DNA of 64,000 bases from Dillenia suffruticosa. Lineage: Eukaryota; Streptophyta; Magnoliopsida; Dilleniales; Dilleniaceae. Where the stretch lies: assembly GCA_033439265.1 (NCBI GenBank), contig JAVTVX010000034.1, positions 14,088,501 through 14,152,500 of the forward strand, read 5' to 3'. The position numbers and the translations under genes were made by a program. This document shows, in pieces, positions 33,948 to 44,199 of the stretch. The notes below the pieces were generated by a model. That model was not told where the DNA came from and did no database searches. It saw nothing but the letters and a program-made list of their open reading frames with translations. How positions within the stretch are numbered: position 1 is the stretch's first letter; each line of letters begins with the position of its first letter.

Positions 33948-35153
33948 CTAACACTGACAATTGCTAATGTGTCTCAAAATCGAATCCTGAGGTGATTTCT
34001 GTAAACAATTGAACAATTTTAGATTTAATAGTAACAAACAGAAAATATAAGTACAGATTAGAACCACTACAACATATCCAATGAAACGATGATTACGAAA
34101 GGACATTTTATTCTGATTGGATAAACAGTGTATTGCAGAACAAGTCATCGCTTGCTCATATGATTGAAACCAAACTCTCGTAGTTCATTGTTGATTGAAA
34201 ATCCCACTGGCCGTGCAGGTAAAGGAAGTGGAGCAGCAAAACTGTAAGTTTTGAACCAACAGCTCGGCAATGTCACCAATGCCCCAGGTTTCTTCCCTGA
34301 TCCATACATCGAATCCATGCATTGCAAAGCCATTAGAAGCCTCGAAAACTACCAAAGCCATTGATGATTCATTCAGCACGGAAAGAACCAGTTCCTTTTT
34401 GAAACTGAGAAGAACCTCCAGCAATGGTTCCTCAACGAACATCACTTTGTCCAGATCGAAGGCAAATAGTGACTTCCTGTCGGGACCCGACAAACATAAG
34501 ACACTACCAGCCCAAATAATGACACCATTAATGGTAATACAAGGTTCTCTCAGAAAAACTGTACCCGGAAGTTGGAACTCCAGCGTTTTCCAGGAATTGC
34601 TTTTCAATGAATACATTCCTATAAAGCACCGATATCCCGAATAAATCCCATCATTAATAACTTCGTAATCATTGGTTCTGCAATCGAAGCTAAACCCAAA
34701 GTGGGATCGATGAAATATATTGTGCTTCAACTTCAAGGACAAACTGGGGAACCAGTTTGAATTCTCGAATGGAGGGATTCCACAGTGCAATTGTGGGTTG
34801 GAAGGAAAATGCCACGCAGTAAATTCCATTTTAGGGACCAAAGACACGTTCAGTTTTGGATTTTATCAATAATTCAGGGATTTCCATATCAGGGATGAAA
34901 CTTTGAGTTTCAGTGGAGGGGAAAGCAAGGGAATTGCAAATCCGCATCTTTGGAAAGTGCATTCCAAGATCATGAGACCCGTATTCATGTTGTGAAATTT
35001 CGAGTTGCGTAGGTGTTCCAAAATGAAGTATGGGTCTTCAATAAGAGAGCACCAACACTTGCAGACTAATTTGAAACGTATTAGGAACATGGCCGGAAGA
35101 CACGAGAGGATATCGAAAATGAGATCCTGGGGATCAAATTGTTGCCTGGCCAT
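33948..35153 (-). pseudogene. F-box protein with F-box-associated domain, interrupted by stops
   Basis: F-box proteins are substrate adaptors of SCF ubiquitin ligases. From ATG 35153 the frame gives MARQQFDPQDLIFDILSCL, and the F-box covers residues about 8-50 (LPAMFLIRFKLVCKCWCSLI). After SLIWKSLNY there are two adjacent in-frame stops (TGA TAA, 34863-34868). The same frame then continues for 220 codons with features of the F-box-associated (kelch-like) domain: HFGFSFDCRTNDYEVINDG, GMYSLKSNSWKTLEF and ITINGVIIWAG. A third stop at 34185 is Cys in copy A; beyond it the same frame stays open to 33948 and would add about 79 residues with a hydrophobic segment. Summed length (about 400 codons) is normal for the family. 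Intronless. A TATA-like CTTTATAAGG lies about 85 bp upstream. Two to three stops make it a pseudogene. Confidence 0.85.
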
Positions 35154-35235
35154 GAGAGCACACAACAATGAGACAGTCCGACTTCTTCTCTGGCTTGATG
35201 ATTTTGATTTCAATACACCTTCACGTACACTCTCC

Positions 35236-35245
35236 CTTATAAAGT
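35236..35245 (-). promoter_or_regulatory. TATA-like box of the F-box pseudogene
   Basis: Minus-strand CTTTATAAGG lies about 85 bp upstream of the ATG at 35153. No other core promoter element was recognised. Confidence 0.4.
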
Positions 35246-35276
35246 AATCTTGGTTGGTGGGACAATGTATAATCAA

Positions 35277-35769
35277 GTACTCTATTTTATTTTAATTGTG
35301 AATTGATTAAAAAAATAAAATTGCAAAAAGAGAAATAAAAAATCATATGATTTCTATTAGGAGATAATTACATAGAAAAAAAAATAAACTATAATTCAAA
35401 TTTTTAATTAAAATATTAAGTTTCAATGAATTCATTTGAGAATATAAATTTTATAATTTTATTCAATTAAATATTTAGTCAAAATTCTATTAATATGAAT
35501 ATAAATTTAATTTTTTTATTAAAAATGCGAGATTACAGATGATACATGCATGACATTTCTGATTTTGGTTAACGCCACATTCTATTTATTGCATTTTTTC
35601 TTTTTCTTCCCTTTTCCATTCTATTCTTCTTGTTCTTTCCCTATATAGCAATAGGCTTTTTGTCGATCAGATGCATAATAACGAAACTTCAACTTTTCTC
35701 GACTTAGTTATCTTTATTTCACATTGAAAACAAAAATTCAAGCAAACAAATACAAACAAACTGAACACT
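35277..35769. other. AT-rich stretch upstream of the F-box pseudogene
   Basis: Strongly AT-rich, with no open frame or repeat beyond homopolymers. It ends at the target site of the LARD element. Confidence 0.45.
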
Positions 35770-35774
35770 GATAT

Positions 35775-36275
35775 TGTTGGATTTTTAAGATTCTCATGCA
35801 GTGGAAGCATACAATAATTTTTCGAAAATAAAATAGATCGGGTTTAGGGTATCTCAATACGTAGGATCTTCAAAATCAATCATACGGCACGTCCCTTGAT
35901 CCGATTTCGCGGTCGGGATGGTGATCACGAGGTTAGTCGAATCACCACCACAGCATCACAACGCCGCAATCCTCATGTCCGGTGATTCGTTTGACAATGG
36001 GAGATTTTCCTACGCGAAAATCTCCATCCCTCACTCTTTTCTCTCTCTAGAGCATTGTGCAAAACCCTAGCTACCTTCATGGTTGCCCATGGCTGCTATC
36101 CACTCACAAGGAAGGAATCATCCTTTCTCAATTGAATCAAAAGAATAATAGCCATTAGGGTTAAGTTTTTGGGAGTTACCAAATAATATTGGTTAATATT
36201 GGTAAGTAATAATGGGAGTTACCCCATTATCTCATTCTTACCAAAATGCCCCACAATGGGCATAAATAACCTACA
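35775..36275 (-). repeat. 3' LTR of the LARD element
   Basis: 501 bp, with TG...CA ends. It includes ACGGCACGTCCCTTGATCC and a CTCTTTTCTCTCTCTAGAG stretch shared with the right LTR. It abuts the polypurine tract (36276-36287). Confidence 0.88.
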
Positions 36276-38569
36276 TCTCCCACTTGCACATTAGGGCATT
36301 TCACTTCCGTCAGTCACAAGATCGCAACTCATGCAATCTATCGCATCACGCTACTGGACTTTTCATACTGGATTGAGCGTCGTATGACCGGCGAGTACAT
36401 CTGCAAGCAAAGACTTCTCGATACACCTGTTAGGATGATCGAAAAGTCACCGTTAGTATTAAAAATAACTCGTTATACCCCAGACTCAATGCATTTACAT
36501 CCATCGAGCCACTTTCCTCATCGAAAGTGATCCCCAATCAATTTATTAGACTATGTATTCATTATTATGTTTGAATTCTAATATGGATTAACACAATAGG
36601 TCGACTTATGAATACATGACAATGATGTAATGTCTATTGGCCTTCTTTTTCCCAAACTCGAATCTATCGGTCTCAATTCAGCTGCTTTCCTAGACTTGCC
36701 CCTTAGACCTCAATTTATCTTCCGGGTCATAGGTAAACAGACTAAAGTAGCAACACTGAACCAAAACTTCTAGAGACAGCCTAAAGTAATAAGGGCATAA
36801 GAGATCCCACCCAATGGATCTCAGGTCTCACACAGTGGGAACGGGGATCAAGATCAAACTATCGTCTCAAATAATAGCTCCCACTGTCCCATGGTCGTCT
36901 CATCACACATGGTATGAAACACGTGCCACAGTGTTATTCCCCTATCTCTCAAAGGGCATATGTCAGATTTCTCTAACACTGTACAGGTACGGGACTCAGT
37001 CCACACATAAGACTTTACCCAGAGATCTCAGAGAGAGCATCTCAGAGACAATATCACAAATCGCAGGTGATTTCTGAGATCTCAAACCTGGCTTCTTACA
37101 GACAACATGGATGTGGGTATTTCCATGTCGGTCATATCGCATATAATCTCATCCTGAACACATATCAGGGTGACTTATGTTCTAGTAGGGCTACTCTCAA
37201 AGCCTCTTACAACTAGAATCCGTCTCATCTCCGCTCACTCAGAGTCGGAGGTGGTCACTCGTGTGAGAGAGTCGACCACGCCTGCCTAACACATCTTTTA
37301 TCATAAGATCACAATATATGACAACAAATGATGCATGAAATAAATATGTGACCCAATAATGCATACATGTCATATATTAAAATAAGCATCTAAAACAGTA
37401 TATATGGAGAAATGTTAAAGTATACACCCAATGATTCTTTATCTCACAAAGGAATCTCTCACAACGGGTTTTCTGAAAAAATCAGCTTTCATGCTGTATT
37501 CAAGGTGTACTTAGATGTCACAATACCCTTCTCGGTAATATCTCTCATAATGGTCTTCGGTATTAATGTGTTTGGTTTTGCTGTTACATTTAGGGTCTCA
37601 TTTGTTGACAGTGTCGGTCTGATTATCACAATAATCATCACTGACCTCCCACTATCTGTCACGACCCCTAAGTCTTCCAGAAAATTTCTGAAGCCAACCA
37701 TTCTCATGAACTGCAATTGAGCATACTACAAGCTCAGTCTTTATCGTAAATAGAGATATACAGGTGCTCCTCATCGAGCTCACAATATGTATTCACGTCA
37801 ACGAAAGTATGAATACTTTCGTCAAATGTGAGATAGGATTTCACGGTTTCCCATGAATCAGGTAAAAACTGGATCACATCCGGTACCTAAATTTCATCCG
37901 AAATTTACTCGTCCGTATATATTAACTCGGTGATCATACTCGACATTTGCTTCATTGTATGATTAACCCTTTTCTTTTGCATCCTCACATAGGAGCCGAA
38001 GAGAGCAACACTATGCTCTTATGGGAGGAGTCGAACCGACATTTCCATAGGATATGACTTGTAGAACGAGATTAAATCATCGTATATGCCACTGATAAGC
38101 ATTGCCCTAACTTGGCAAATCTTTTATACCATACACGATAGATCTCTTTATCTCGTATACCCTGAGGCGCGGTGCCCACCCTGGGGCCCATCATCTCTTG
38201 CCTCAGATTTCCGTTAGATTTTGACTCTCGAGAATAAACTGAATCTACTGATAAAATCGCGCAGATCACATCATTCAGTTTACTCTCCTTGCAAAAATTT
38301 AATACGACAGTTCTCAACGTATTAAGAGAGACATTTCTGACTTGGAGATGCTTATTACTACATTTTCGTACGCCCTACGAATCATCAAGACCAAAATGAC
38401 TTGAGTACGATCCCAAAGCGAGCGTATGAGTCAACGGACATCATACACCACAACTTGGAATCGCATCTTATCATTTGGATTGTGATTCGGCACACAAAAA
38501 CCCACAAAAAAGTCACATTTATGGATATAGGACCCCCAAAAAATTGAAAAAATTCAATTTTTAGCGACT

Positions 38570-39060
38570 TCACGCGCCGCCCGGGGCCCACACCCGCTGC
38601 CGCTCACCGGCGGCGCTATCCACGCGCCGCCACGCGCCTCCACGCGCTGGCAGCGGCCTGCCGCACGCGCCAGACGCGCGGCGCGCCTCACACGTGCCGC
38701 CACGCGCCTGGCGCGGCTCAGCTCAAGCGCGCCCAATCGCGGCGCGCGGCTCACGCGCCTTCACGCGCTGAGCCGGGTCTGACCGGGTTGGTCAACGGGT
38801 CAGGGTTGACCCGACTGACCCCGGTCAACTGGTTCGGTCCGACCCGGTCAACGGTCCGATCCGACCCGGTCGGGTCGGTCCGGGTCATGGTCCGACCCGA
38901 CCGCTACCTTCCCCGCTCCACGCGCCTGTGTGGCGCGTGAACTACACGCGCCTAGCAGACGCGCCTCCTGGAGCGTGCGTGTCACGCGCCCACGGGTCTG
39001 GGCCGGTTCTTCTTCGCCCGACGGGTCCTGCGACGGGTTTTTCGACCCGTTTTCTGAAAA
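38570..39060. repeat. GC-rich repetitive block in the LARD interior
   Basis: First part: CACGCGCC / GGCGCG words repeated with variation (38570-38770). Second part: repeats of GACCCGGTCAAC and GGTCCGACCCGA in alternating orientation (38770-38910), giving many short inverted repeats. It is near the element's 5' end and could be a structured leader. Frames here are composition artefacts. Confidence 0.6.
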
Positions 39061-39566
39061 ACTCGATTCCGGCTATTTTTTCTTGCATTTTTTCGACTGG
39101 AAAATTTTGTAGGCATCCTCCAAACATCCTACACTCGATTTTAGGAGGATTCAAGCCCAAAAATGGTGGGACTCAACCACCCCAGTCGCGGCCCTCCGCG
39201 GCCATTCGGAAATCCCGGTTTCCGGCACCCAAAACTCATAATAAAATATATAAAACCGTAGATTTAGATGCAAGGAACTCATTTATAATTTTTTCATGCC
39301 TCGATCCGCCCTCTAAAGCCACAGATCTAAGGGTTTTATGTCCGTAAGGTCGCAAACTTCGACCGGACTTTTCATGGTCCAACCATACTCGGAAAATTAA
39401 ACAAAAAATATATTTGAAATCCCTGGACCATGGGTATTCCTACGGTGTTATCGGATTAACGAAACTCATCCGTGATCCGGACCCCAAATTTTATACCCTA
39501 TATTTTATACCCGAAAAAAATCCGAAAATTATTTTAAATTAAATCCAACGTATGCTCTGATACTAA

Positions 39567-40067
39567 TGTTAGATTTTTAAGATTCTCATGCAGCGGAGGC
39601 ATACAATAATTTTCGAAAAATAAAATAGATCGGGTTTAGGGTATCTCAATACGTAGGATCTTCAAAGTCAATCATACGGCACGTCCCTTGATCCGATTTC
39701 GCGGTCGGGATGGTGATCACGAGATTAGTCGAATCACCACCACAGCATCACAACGCCGCAATCCTCATGTCTGGTAATTTTTTTAACGATGGGAGATTTT
39801 CCTACGCGAAAATCTCCATCCCTCACTCTTTTCTCTCTCTAGAGCATTGTGCAGAACCCTAGCCACCTTCATGGTTGCCCATGGCTGCTATCCACTCACA
39901 AGGAAGGAATCATCCTTTCTCAATTGAATCAAAAGAATAATAGCCATTAGGGTTAAGTTTTTGGGAGTTACCAAATAATATTGGTTAATATTGATAAATA
40001 ATAATGGGAGTTACCACATTATCTCATTCTTATCAAAATGCCCCACAATTGGCATAAATAACCTACA
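39567..40067 (-). repeat. 5' LTR of the LARD element
   Basis: 501 bp and almost identical to the left LTR. Primer-binding site TAGTATCAGAGC (minus) lies directly inside at about 39553-39565. Confidence 0.88.
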
Positions 40068-40454
40068 GATCTAGATTAAGACCGGAAGAGAAAATTTTGA
40101 GGAAAAAGAGAAAAAAATAATGCACTCAAAAGAAAAACGAACTTTCAATATATCATAATACACAAAAATGTCAACCGATTGTTATATCTTAATAGGTTAG
40201 ATTACGAGGTTATGGTTATATTAAGAGGTTATATCTTAGGGGATTATTTCAAGGAGTTTATATCCTTGCTTTTTTCTCTCTCCCTCTTTCCTTGAGGCGT
40301 TGGGTGCCAAGTTTTATGTATTGATTTCGATACTAAGTACCATACAGCTCTTTTTTGCTATCACTAAATCATTGTTCTCAATCTCAATCTTATCACATAT
40401 TTTTATTTTGATTCATTCATGACCAAACTTTTGAATAGATCAAGTTGATGATTT

Positions 40455-40883
40455 TTCATTTCGCCTAGAAATTTCAAGGTTTAATTAATGTATATTCTCA
40501 AAATTTTGGATTTTTCTTTATGTAAGAAGCACAAAACACTTTCAGACATGAATGAGAGTCGATATATTTGTATGGCAAATTTAATCATGATATGTAAACA
40601 ACACTTCTAATATATTTACTGTCAAATTTATGAAGAGTTGCAACATAAAATTTAGGGACACAAATTTTTTTTTAGTTTTTACATTTTACTTAATTGAAGT
40701 CCATTTTTATTTATTCTGAGAAATTTTAGGGTTTCAATTTAATGAATGTTATCAAAAATTTTAGATTTTCCTTTAAGATAAGAAGTATCAGAATATTTCT
40801 CGAACATGAATAAGAGATGCTAAAATTGTAGGAAAAATTTAGTTCTGATACGTAAACTACACACCAAATTTATGATTAGTCCA
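40455..40883. repeat. Old ~270 bp tandem repeat, units 1 and 2 (left part)
   Basis: Unit 1 (about 40455-40725) and unit 2 (from about 40726) share the order AGAAATTTCAAGGTTT / AGAAATTTTAGGGTTT, CAAAATTTTGGATTTT / AAAAATTTTAGATTTT, AAGAAGCAC / AAGAAGTATC and a GATATGTAAACAACAC / GATACGTAAACTACAC part. Unit 2 continues at 51253 beyond the copia element, and a third unit begins at 58236. Confidence 0.6.
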
Positions 40884-42344
40884 TATTGAGAAAATTGTTG
40901 TCTCCTTAATTTTGATGATAACAAAATCTCTCATATTGTTCTAACCAATTTATTTAGTGTGCAAATTTTTTATTTAATAGATAGTTTTTGTTAAAGAAAA
41001 TTTATATAACCAGTCTAGAATCGGTCATAGAAGTAAGAATTATTTGGTTATAAAAGCAAGATTTTTTTAAATTTGTTGAAAACTCAGCGAATAAAGTAAG
41101 TATAGATTGGGTACTACAGTCAGCCTATAATTGACCCTAAATGTACATATAAGATATCATAATATGAGAACAATTCATATTCCACTACTTAGAAATTTTT
41201 CTAAGTGTTGAACTGCGATCATTTGGATATATTTGGATAGCAATATTTTCTTATATTTTGAAATATTTCTAAAATCGAAAATTATATTTCAAAAAAAATG
41301 TAAAACTTCAATTTCAAGCATTTATAGTACAAATATCTTACAGATATGTTGAAAAAAATCAGTTAGAAGTTGATTGATTACCTATTTTACATAACATAAT
41401 TATTTGTCAGAAAATGATTCTCATGTAATATTTGGCCTTCGATATTTTCACCACTAGTTTGGGACTTGTAAATTTTATTATTCTACATCATAATTTTATA
41501 GTTGAACAGCGGATATGATAATTCATGATATAATTATTTCGAAATTTTGGTAGAGAAATAAGTGGGCAAAGTCAACTATTTGTTCAAAAAATTTCAAAAC
41601 TGAGACTGAACTTCTGGAATAGTGTTCGAATTTTATGGAAAAGCAATCATTTTGGATATAATCAAAACATTTCTTTAATATGATAAAGAGATATTTAAAT
41701 TTAAGAAAAAAATTATTTACTATTGGTAAATATCAAAATTGATGAGAATTTGAAACATATTTTTCGGAATAGTTGTTGAGATTGTTGCAGTAATTTTGGG
41801 GACTTTTTACTGCAGGTTGTTGAGCTTCATTGGTATCAAATAATGCAATAATTCAGCAGGTTTAAAGAGAGAATAATAGTGGCCGAATGACAATCATCTT
41901 TGAGACTTCATAATACCAAAAAATCAAAAAGAGATTTTGTATTTTGAGATACAAAAAAGAATCTGCTGCTGTCGTTTTCATTTACATATTCTATAATTTT
42001 TTGATTGAACATTTGTGTGACTTGTCTTCCATTGTTAGAAGAAACAATTTTTATGGTGTGAAGATCAGAAGTCGACAAATGAATATACATTATTGTTTTT
42101 GATTATAATAAAAATTAACAGATTATTAGATCCCGACTTGCTTGGTTGGAATAGTGGATGTAGGCACAAGGCTAAACCACTACAAACTAGATTTGTCTCT
42201 TTACTTTCTCTTTTAATTTTGCTATATATTCTATAGATTGACCATAGGTTTAATTAGATATAAGTAGAGTTAGATAAAAATTTGAAAATATAAATTTTAG
42301 ACAACCAATTCAAACCCCCTTCTTGGTGGTCTTTGGAACTAACA
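40884..42344 (+). repeat. 5' LTR of the Sirevirus-like element (1461 bp)
   Basis: Starts TATTGAGAAAATTGTTG and ends CTTTGGAACTAACA. It aligns with the 3' LTR throughout, with a roughly 110 bp surplus here (around 41830-41940) that is missing on the right. Confidence 0.88.
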
Positions 42345-42346
42345 AA

Positions 42347-42359
42347 TGGTATTAGAGCA
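42347..42359 (+). promoter_or_regulatory. Primer-binding site of the Sirevirus-like element
   Basis: TGGTATTAGAGCA, two bases after the LTR end; it matches the initiator-Met type with one C-to-T change. Confidence 0.8.
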
Positions 42360-42411
42360 GATTCTCTACTCCATTACAGAGATCTCTTTAGTGTGTTGAA
42401 TCCATGGTTTT

Positions 42412-44190
42412 TTTCTATAACTATGGTGAGGCCATGAAAAAAATACTATATTTCGATAGTGCAAACTTTTCCCATTGGAAATATAGGATGGAGATATTCA
42501 TTCCATCCACTGATTATGAGGCTTGAGAAGTGATTAATTCTGAAAATGTAGAAATTAAATTACATATTATCACAGAAAATGACAAAAGAAAAATGTCTAT
42601 TAATCCCGTGTCAAACATTTGCTTTTATATACAATCTTACCAACTGAATTCAACTTGGTTTCTTCATGTGCAATAGCAAAAAAAATCTGGGATAGGTTGT
42701 ATATTTCACATGAAAGAACCAGCACTGTGAAAGAGACTCAAATCAATTTGTTGATATAGGAATATGAGCTCTTTCATTTTCAGCAAGGAGAAAATGTAAA
42801 GGATATGTTCAATAGATTTTCTATAATAACTAATAAACTTGATTCTTTTGGAAAAAAAGATTTCAGATTCTGATCAAGTAAGAAAAGTTTTTCAAGTATT
42901 ACCAAGAGCCTGGGATACCAAGAAGACTATTATTGAGGAAGTCCAAAACTTGAACAAGCTGTCTCTTAATGAATTAAGAGGGAAGTTGATATCCTATGAA
43001 ACTAAGATATTTCATACTGCTGAATCTGAAAACAATAAGAAGTCTATTGCATTCGCTACTGAAGAGAATGAAAATTCTACAAAAGATGACAACAGTGATC
43101 AAGATATCAATTTACTAGCCAAAAAGCTTTCTTGTGCCTTTAAGAAAAATGGTAAAAAGGGTTTTAAATTTAAAAACTTTTAGAACTCACAAAAGGTTAA
43201 ATCCAGTGTAAGAAAAGACAACAGAAAAATAGAACAAAAATATAAAAAAATCTGTTATGAGTGCAAAAAGAAATGACATAAAATATGAGTATCCAGTGTT
43301 ATTGAAAAAGATCAAAACATTCAAGAAGAAAAACAAAGTAGTGAAGGTCACATAGAGTGATTCAGAACATAAACATTCAGAAAATGAAAGTTCAGATACA
43401 TCACATGAAGTTAATCTCTATCTTATGACAAAAAATGAGGTGATCTCTAAAAATTCATTTGATATTGCTAAATCTGACAACTTATTAAGTATAATTTCAA
43501 AACTGAAAAATAAAGTTATCATATTAAAAAATGAAAAAAATTTATTTAGGCAAAACCAAATACTTGTTGAACTCTGAAAATGAAACCATTAGAGGTGAAA
43601 ATGAGACACTAAAAACTGAAAACTGTGGACTGAAAAATGAAATACATATTCTGAAAAATAAAATAACTGAATTACCAAAATCAATAGAAAATACATTTCA
43701 AAAATTTCTGAGAGTGATGAGAAATTAACTAAATTACTTTTCAAACAAAAAATGAATTTTTCCAAAAGAGATTTAGACTATATTAATAATCATAAGATGC
43801 CTTCAAACTCTAACAATAGTGGTTTTGTTAAAGTTGCAGAGAAAGGAGATATAATCGCATTTTAGCCTGTAGAAAACACTCACAGAATCATACAAAAGTT
43901 TGCACAGCAAAAATCAAAGTTTTGCTTCAAAAATTATCCATCAAACTACACAAAACCTAAATAAAACTCCCTCACAGTCTGTACAAAATATGCACAGAAA
44001 TTTTTCACAAATTACAGAAAAATATTACAAAATATCAAACAGAAATTCATATAGAAGTACTCATAGAACTACTCATAAAGGTTTTAGGAAGAAATCAAAC
44101 TTTTACAAAAATTTTATTCTAAATTTGGATATAATAAATTTGGCAATATGTAGAATTATTTTACTTATAGACCTAATAATGTAAAAAAAT
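42412..44190 (+). pseudogene. Copia gag with coiled-coil extension (decayed)
   Basis: The start region shows YFDSANFSHWKYRMEIFI, the conserved opening of copia gag, with a TGA where Trp is expected. The capsid part continues (INLLI, YELFHFQQGENVKDMFNRF) into the open piece 42839-43183. Then comes ICYECKKK, the first half of a zinc knuckle. A long Lys/Glu/Asn-rich extension follows, whose 43531-43728 part (ENETIRGENETLKTEN) predicts a coiled-coil. It then runs into a His/Arg/Ser-rich part. At least six stops were noted. A gag this long is typical of Sireviruses. Confidence 0.78.
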
Positions 44191-44199
44191 AAAAATAAT

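Larger units (their letters stand above)
31123..34282. repeat. Source copy (B) of the segment duplicated into gag
   Basis: Collinear with 10967-14118. It starts within tandem unit 1 and ends inside the F-box gene just upstream of VQNLQF on the minus strand. The F-box gene continues beyond 34282 here but not in copy A, so B is the donor, or closer to it. Contents in order: end of unit 1, unit 2, SPH-upstream block, CACTA-like MITE, spacer and F-box 3' end. Confidence 0.85.
35775..40067 (-). mobile_element. Non-coding LTR retroelement (LARD-type, 4293 bp)
   Basis: Two 501 bp LTRs (35775-36275 and 39567-40067) begin TGTT(G/A)GATTTTTAAG and end ATAAATAACCTACA. The flanks are GATAT (35770-35774) and GATCT (40068-40072), a target duplication with one mismatch. 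Next to the right LTR the minus strand reads TTAGTATCAGAGCAT, an initiator-Met primer site, and next to the left LTR it reads AAGTGGGAGA, a polypurine tract. The element therefore reads on the minus strand. The 3.3 kb interior contains no recognisable gag, RT or integrase. That fits a large retrotransposon derivative mobilised in trans. The LTRs differ at roughly twenty positions by eye. Confidence 0.9.

Noticed and set aside
34270-35247. Plus-strand frames of 80 and 124 codons
   Set aside because: They are antisense shadows of the F-box pseudogene.
37412-37720. 102-codon plus-strand frame in the LARD interior
   Set aside because: No retroelement or host domain, and an equal-sized frame on the opposite strand; not supported as coding.
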